A stretch of DNA of 9,565 nucleotides from an uncultured Limnohabitans sp. (lineage in GTDB: Bacteria > Pseudomonadota > Gammaproteobacteria > Burkholderiales > Burkholderiaceae_C). The notes under the pieces are model-generated. The model made no database searches. It saw nothing but the letters and a program-made list of their open reading frames with translations, and was not told where the DNA came from. The stretch spans positions 1 through 9,565 of the forward strand of contig CALEYZ010000181.1 of the NCBI GenBank assembly GCA_937928195.1, written 5' to 3'. Positions 6,756 to 9,565 of this stretch are shown here, one piece after another (position 1 is the stretch's first letter; each line of letters opens with the position of its first letter). Position numbers and translations under genes: made by a program.

Positions 6756-7529
6756 ATGAAAATTTCAAAATTGGCTCTGAGCTTGGTGGCAGCACTGAGT
6801 TTTTCTGCATGGGCACAAAATCTGGCGATTGTGAATGGCAAGCCCGTCCCAAGCTCACGCGTCGAAGCCTTGAAACAGCAAGTGGAACGCTCTGGCCGCC
6901 CTGTGACGCCAGAAATTTTGGCGCAAATTAAAGAAGAGTTGATTGCCCGTGAAATTTTCATGCAAGAAGCTCGCAAGCGCGGACTCGATGCCAGCGAAGA
7001 TTACAAAGCACAGCTCGAGTTGGCACGTCAAAGCTTGCTGATCCGTGAGCTGTTTGCCAACTTCCAAAAGAAAAACCCCGTCACTGACGCAGAAATCAAA
7101 GCTGAATACGACAAGTTTGTCGCAGCCAATGGCGGCAAAGAATACCGTGCACGTCACATTTTGGTTGAGAAAGAAGACGAAGCCAAGGCACTGATTGCCG
7201 ACCTCAAAAAAGGTGGCAAGTTTGAAGACTTGGCCAAGAAAGCATCAAAAGATCCAGGCTCTGGTGCCAACGGTGGCGACCTTGATTGGGCCAATGCTGC
7301 CAGCTACGTGCCTGAATTTTCAAATGCCATGGTGAAATTGGAAAAAGGTCAAATGACCGATGCACCAGTGAAAAGTCAATTTGGTTATCACATCATTCGC
7401 GTGGACGATGTGCGCGAAGCACAACTGCCCAAACTGGAAGAAGTGAAGCCTCAAATCACACAGCAATTGACCCAGTCTAAGTTGGGTAAATTCCAAGAAG
7501 ACCTGCGCGCCAAAGCAAAGGTCCAATAA
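6756..7529 (+). CDS. Exported peptidylprolyl cis-trans isomerase, PpiC/parvulin (SurA-like) type
   Basis: A 257-residue periplasmic folding catalyst predicted to isomerise prolyl bonds of exported proteins. Residues 1-20 form a signal peptide: Lys at 2 and 5, a hydrophobic core LALSLVAALSF, and cleavage at AWA before QN. There is no lipobox Cys. Residues 21-125 form a helical chaperone-like N-domain with a NGKPVP segment, as in SurA/PrsA relatives. The parvulin domain spans about 130-222, with YRARHILVE (130-138), the GGKFEDLAKKASKDPGS stretch (153-169), GGDLDW (173-178), and QFGYHIIRVDDVR (208-220). A charged helix closes the protein. It lies 31 bases after bolA with its own Shine-Dalgarno, so it is probably in the same transcript, which ends at the terminator just after its stop. 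It may help outer-membrane protein maturation. Specific orthology to SurA, PpiD or Cbf2/PEB4 is not claimed, so the symbol is left empty. Confidence 0.9.
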   Translation: MKISKLALSLVAALSFSAWAQNLAIVNGKPVPSSRVEALKQQVERSGRPVTPEILAQIKEELIAREIFMQEARKRGLDASEDYKAQLELARQSLLIRELFANFQKKNPVTDAEIKAEYDKFVAANGGKEYRARHILVEKEDEAKALIADLKKGGKFEDLAKKASKDPGSGANGGDLDWANAASYVPEFSNAMVKLEKGQMTDAPVKSQFGYHIIRVDDVREAQLPKLEEVKPQITQQLTQSKLGKFQEDLRAKAKVQ

Positions 7530-7544
7530 TTCACAGGCACTTGC

Positions 7545-7569
7545 AAACCTCGCACAGGCGAGGTTTTTT
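7545..7569 (+). terminator. Rho-independent terminator of the selO-to-PPIase run
   Basis: A perfect nine-base stem, AAACCTCGC (7545-7553) with GCGAGGTTT (7558-7566), closes an ACAG loop and is followed by T's to 7569. It starts 15 bases after the isomerase stop. On the minus strand only a short T stretch follows the stem, so it acts mainly on plus-strand transcripts. Confidence 0.9.
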
Positions 7570-7587
7570 GAGTGACGCGTTCCACCG

Positions 7588-7622
7588 AAGCACTGAACAC
7601 CGAAAGGTGTCAGTGCTTTTTT
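7588..7622 (+). terminator. Second hairpin terminator between the convergent genes
   Basis: AAGCACTG (7588-7595) pairs with CAGTGCTT (7611-7618), and ACACC (7597-7601) pairs with GGTGT (7606-7610). A7596 is bulged and the loop is GAAA. Six T's (7617-7622) follow on the plus strand and run into the complement of the purL stop codon. Read on the minus strand the hairpin follows the purL stop immediately and has an A-run before it, but no T-tract after it. It may therefore serve purL weakly while acting as a back-up terminator for the plus-strand run. Confidence 0.75.
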
Positions 7623-9565
7623 ATTTCACCCACTTGCGAGCGTTTTGCCACATGCGAAGCCAAGGACTGTGATCTGACACGTTGCCTGAGGTATAGCTCA
7701 TCTGAACATTTCGGAACACGCGCTCTGGGTGCGGCATCATGGCCGTGAATCGACCGTCGGCCGAGGTCACAGCCGTCAAGCCACCCGGGCTGCCATTGGG
7801 ATTGGCCGGATAGGTTTCTGTGGCGTGGCCCCAGTTGTCCACAAAGCGCATGGCGGCAATGGCTTGATCTGCCGCACCGCGGTATTTGAAATTGGCAAAA
7901 CCTTCACCGTGTGCCACCGCGATGGGCATGCGACTTCCCGCCATGTCTTGGAAAAACAAGCTTGGGGACGGCAAGACCTCCACCATCGACAAGCGCGCTT
8001 CAAAGCGCTCGCTTTGGTTGGTGGTAAAGCGCGGCCAATCTTGCGCGCCAGGAATGATGTCCGCCAGTTCAGCAAACATTTGACAACCATTGCAGACACC
8101 CAAGCCAAAGGTGTCAGGACGCGCAAAAAAAGTTTTGAACTCGTCAGACAAAGATGCGTTGAACGTGATGCTACGCGCCCAGCCAATTCCGGCGCCCAAG
8201 GTGTCGCCATAGCTGAAGCCACCACATGCCACCAAGCCTTGGAAGTCTTTCAAGCTGACACGGCCACTTTGCAAATCGGTCATGTGGACATCGTGTGACT
8301 CAAAGCCTGCTGCAGCAAAAGCGTAAGCCATCTCCACGTGTGAGTTAACCCCCTGCTCCCGCAAGATGGCCACTTTGGGCTTGGCAAGGTTCAGCCAAGG
8401 TGCGGCCACATTGTCTTCAGGCTTGAAACTCAAAGCGACATGCAAACCTGGATTCTCAGGATGGCCGGCGGCCGCATGTTCGCTGTCTGCACACGCAGTG
8501 TTGTCTCGCTGCTGGCAAATTTTCCAGCTGACGCTGTCCCACACCTGATGCAAGTCCGCCAGTTGCGCCGTGAAAATTTCTTGCGTGTCGCGCCAAATGC
8601 TCAAGGCGCCAACACCTTTTTGCACCGTTGATTGCGCATGACGTGTTTTGCCAATCACGTGGCTGTATTTGGACAAGCCGTGTTCACGCAAGGCTTGCAT
8701 CACGTCTGCACGATCTTGTGTGTTGATCTGAATCACCACACCCAACTCTTCATTGAACAAGGCTTTGAGGGTTAGCTCATTGCGACGCGCACTGACTTGC
8801 TGCGCCCAATTTTTGGCATCGCCATGGTCTGCACGGCTGTCAGAGATGCCATCGCCTTCGGTCACCAGCAAGTCCAAATTGAGCGCAACGCCCACTTGAC
8901 CTGCAAAGCACATCTCAGCCACGGCACAGAATAAGCCACCATCGCTGCGATCGTGGTAGGCCAACAGTTTGCCTTGACTGCGCAAACTGTTAATGACCTT
9001 CACCAGATTGACCAGGTTTGAAGGTGTTTCTAAATCGGGCACACGGTCACCCGATTGGTTGAGCACTTGGCTCAAGATGCTGCCACCCATTCGAGACTGA
9101 CCATTGCTGAGGTCAATCAAGATGAGCGAAGTGTCGTCTAAGGACGCATTCAATTGGGGCGTGAGCGTGCCACGGACATCGGACAAGCTGGCGAAGGCGC
9201 TCACAATCAGGCTGACCGGCGATGTGACTTTGCGGGTTTGGCCCTCCACAGACCACTGGGTTTTCATCGACAAACTGTCTTTGCCCACAGGGATCGACAC
9301 GCCCAGTGCGGGACACAACTCGAGGCCTACCGCCTTGACCGTTTCATAGAGCGCAGCATCTTCACCCGGCTCACCACATGCCGCCATCCAGTTGGCACTG
9401 AGTTTGACGCGGTCAAGCTCAATGGGGGCTGCCAACAAATTGGTGATGGCCTCTGCCACAGCCATGCGGCCAGAAGCTGCAGCGTCCACACTGGCCAAAG
9501 GCGTGCGTTCGCCCATGCTCATGGCCTCACCTTGAAAGCCTTGGTAGTCGGCCAATGTCACGGCG
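7621..9565 (-). CDS. purL: Phosphoribosylformylglycinamidine synthase (PurL, long form), C-terminal half
   Basis: The open frame covers the last ~648 codons and continues past the right edge; the true start of this ~1300-residue enzyme is outside. PurL converts FGAR, glutamine and ATP to FGAM in de novo purine synthesis. Numbering from the GTG codon at 9561, GEAMSMGERTPL (11-22), KLSANWMAACGEPGEDA (53-69) and PVGKDSLSMK (91-100) belong to the second ATP-binding/synthetase half. YHDRSDGG (202-209) and LFNEELGVVIQ (268-278) follow. The C-terminal class-I glutaminase domain has REQGVNSHVEMA (401-412), catalytic Cys490 in GVCNGCQM, and His611/Glu613 in MMPHPERVF, completing the triad. Residues about 230-262 form a polar insertion compared with E. 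coli PurL. The frame is uninterrupted, so the GTG at 9561 is an internal valine codon and not the start. It is convergent with the isomerase gene and unrelated in function to it. Ammonia is supplied by the fused glutaminase, so no PurQ/PurS partner is needed. Confidence 0.96.
   Translation of the reverse strand, partial: AVTLADYQGFQGEAMSMGERTPLASVDAAASGRMAVAEAITNLLAAPIELDRVKLSANWMAACGEPGEDAALYETVKAVGLELCPALGVSIPVGKDSLSMKTQWSVEGQTRKVTSPVSLIVSAFASLSDVRGTLTPQLNASLDDTSLILIDLSNGQSRMGGSILSQVLNQSGDRVPDLETPSNLVNLVKVINSLRSQGKLLAYHDRSDGGLFCAVAEMCFAGQVGVALNLDLLVTEGDGISDSRADHGDAKNWAQQVSARRNELTLKALFNEELGVVIQINTQDRADVMQALREHGLSKYSHVIGKTRHAQSTVQKGVGALSIWRDTQEIFTAQLADLHQVWDSVSWKICQQRDNTACADSEHAAAGHPENPGLHVALSFKPEDNVAAPWLNLAKPKVAILREQGVNSHVEMAYAFAAAGFESHDVHMTDLQSGRVSLKDFQGLVACGGFSYGDTLGAGIGWARSITFNASLSDEFKTFFARPDTFGLGVCNGCQMFAELADIIPGAQDWPRFTTNQSERFEARLSMVEVLPSPSLFFQDMAGSRMPIAVAHGEGFANFKYRGAADQAIAAMRFVDNWGHATETYPANPNGSPGGLTAVTSADGRFTAMMPHPERVFRNVQMSYTSGNVSDHSPWLRMWQNARKWVK

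Noticed and set aside
9559..9561. GTG as a start codon for a 646-residue protein
   Set aside because: The frame remains open to the window edge, and the protein aligns with the middle of long-form PurL, so this is an internal Val codon.

Overview
The window looks like ordinary chromosome of a Burkholderiales betaproteobacterium, probably family Comamonadaceae. This is inferred from the protein sequences, the moderately high GC, and the gene order yciB-bolA-peptidylprolyl isomerase next to a convergent long-form purL. No mobile element, CRISPR array, rRNA or tRNA was seen. Coding density is about 97%, and the longest gene-free stretch is about 114 bases.

Left part (1-3854, minus strand): a fatty-acid beta-oxidation operon read right to left. 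It encodes an AlkK/DmdB-type acyl-CoA ligase (2211-3854), a fused enoyl-CoA hydratase/3-hydroxyacyl-CoA dehydrogenase of FadB type (85-2184), and the first 21 codons of a thiolase (1-64) cut by the window edge. The gaps are 26 and 20 bases and each gene has a good Shine-Dalgarno sequence. Together they activate an acid to its CoA ester, hydrate and oxidise the enoyl-CoA, and cleave the 3-ketoacyl-CoA. The acyl-CoA dehydrogenase step is not in the window.

Middle part (3969-7529, plus strand): a compact, divergently transcribed run of selO (protein adenylyltransferase), msrB (methionine-R-sulfoxide reductase), yciB (inner-membrane protein), bolA, and an exported PpiC/parvulin-type peptidylprolyl isomerase. 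Spacing is 14 bases, 1 base, a 4-base ATGA overlap, and 31 bases. The first four are probably co-transcribed and translationally coupled. The theme is redox stress and envelope maintenance. The run ends in a strong intrinsic terminator, followed by a second hairpin.

Right part (7621-9565, minus strand): the C-terminal half of the long single-chain FGAM synthase PurL (de novo purine synthesis), convergent with the isomerase gene and cut by the right window edge.

No wholly new system was found. The points most worth checking are the SelO/MsrB/YciB/BolA/PPIase cluster, the SelO C-terminal Cys-Ser-Ser at the selenocysteine position, a Gly-to-Ala change in the ligase phosphate-binding motif, a repeated 22-base leader before two beta-oxidation genes, and two hairpins at the convergent junction that both carry T-tracts only on the plus strand.
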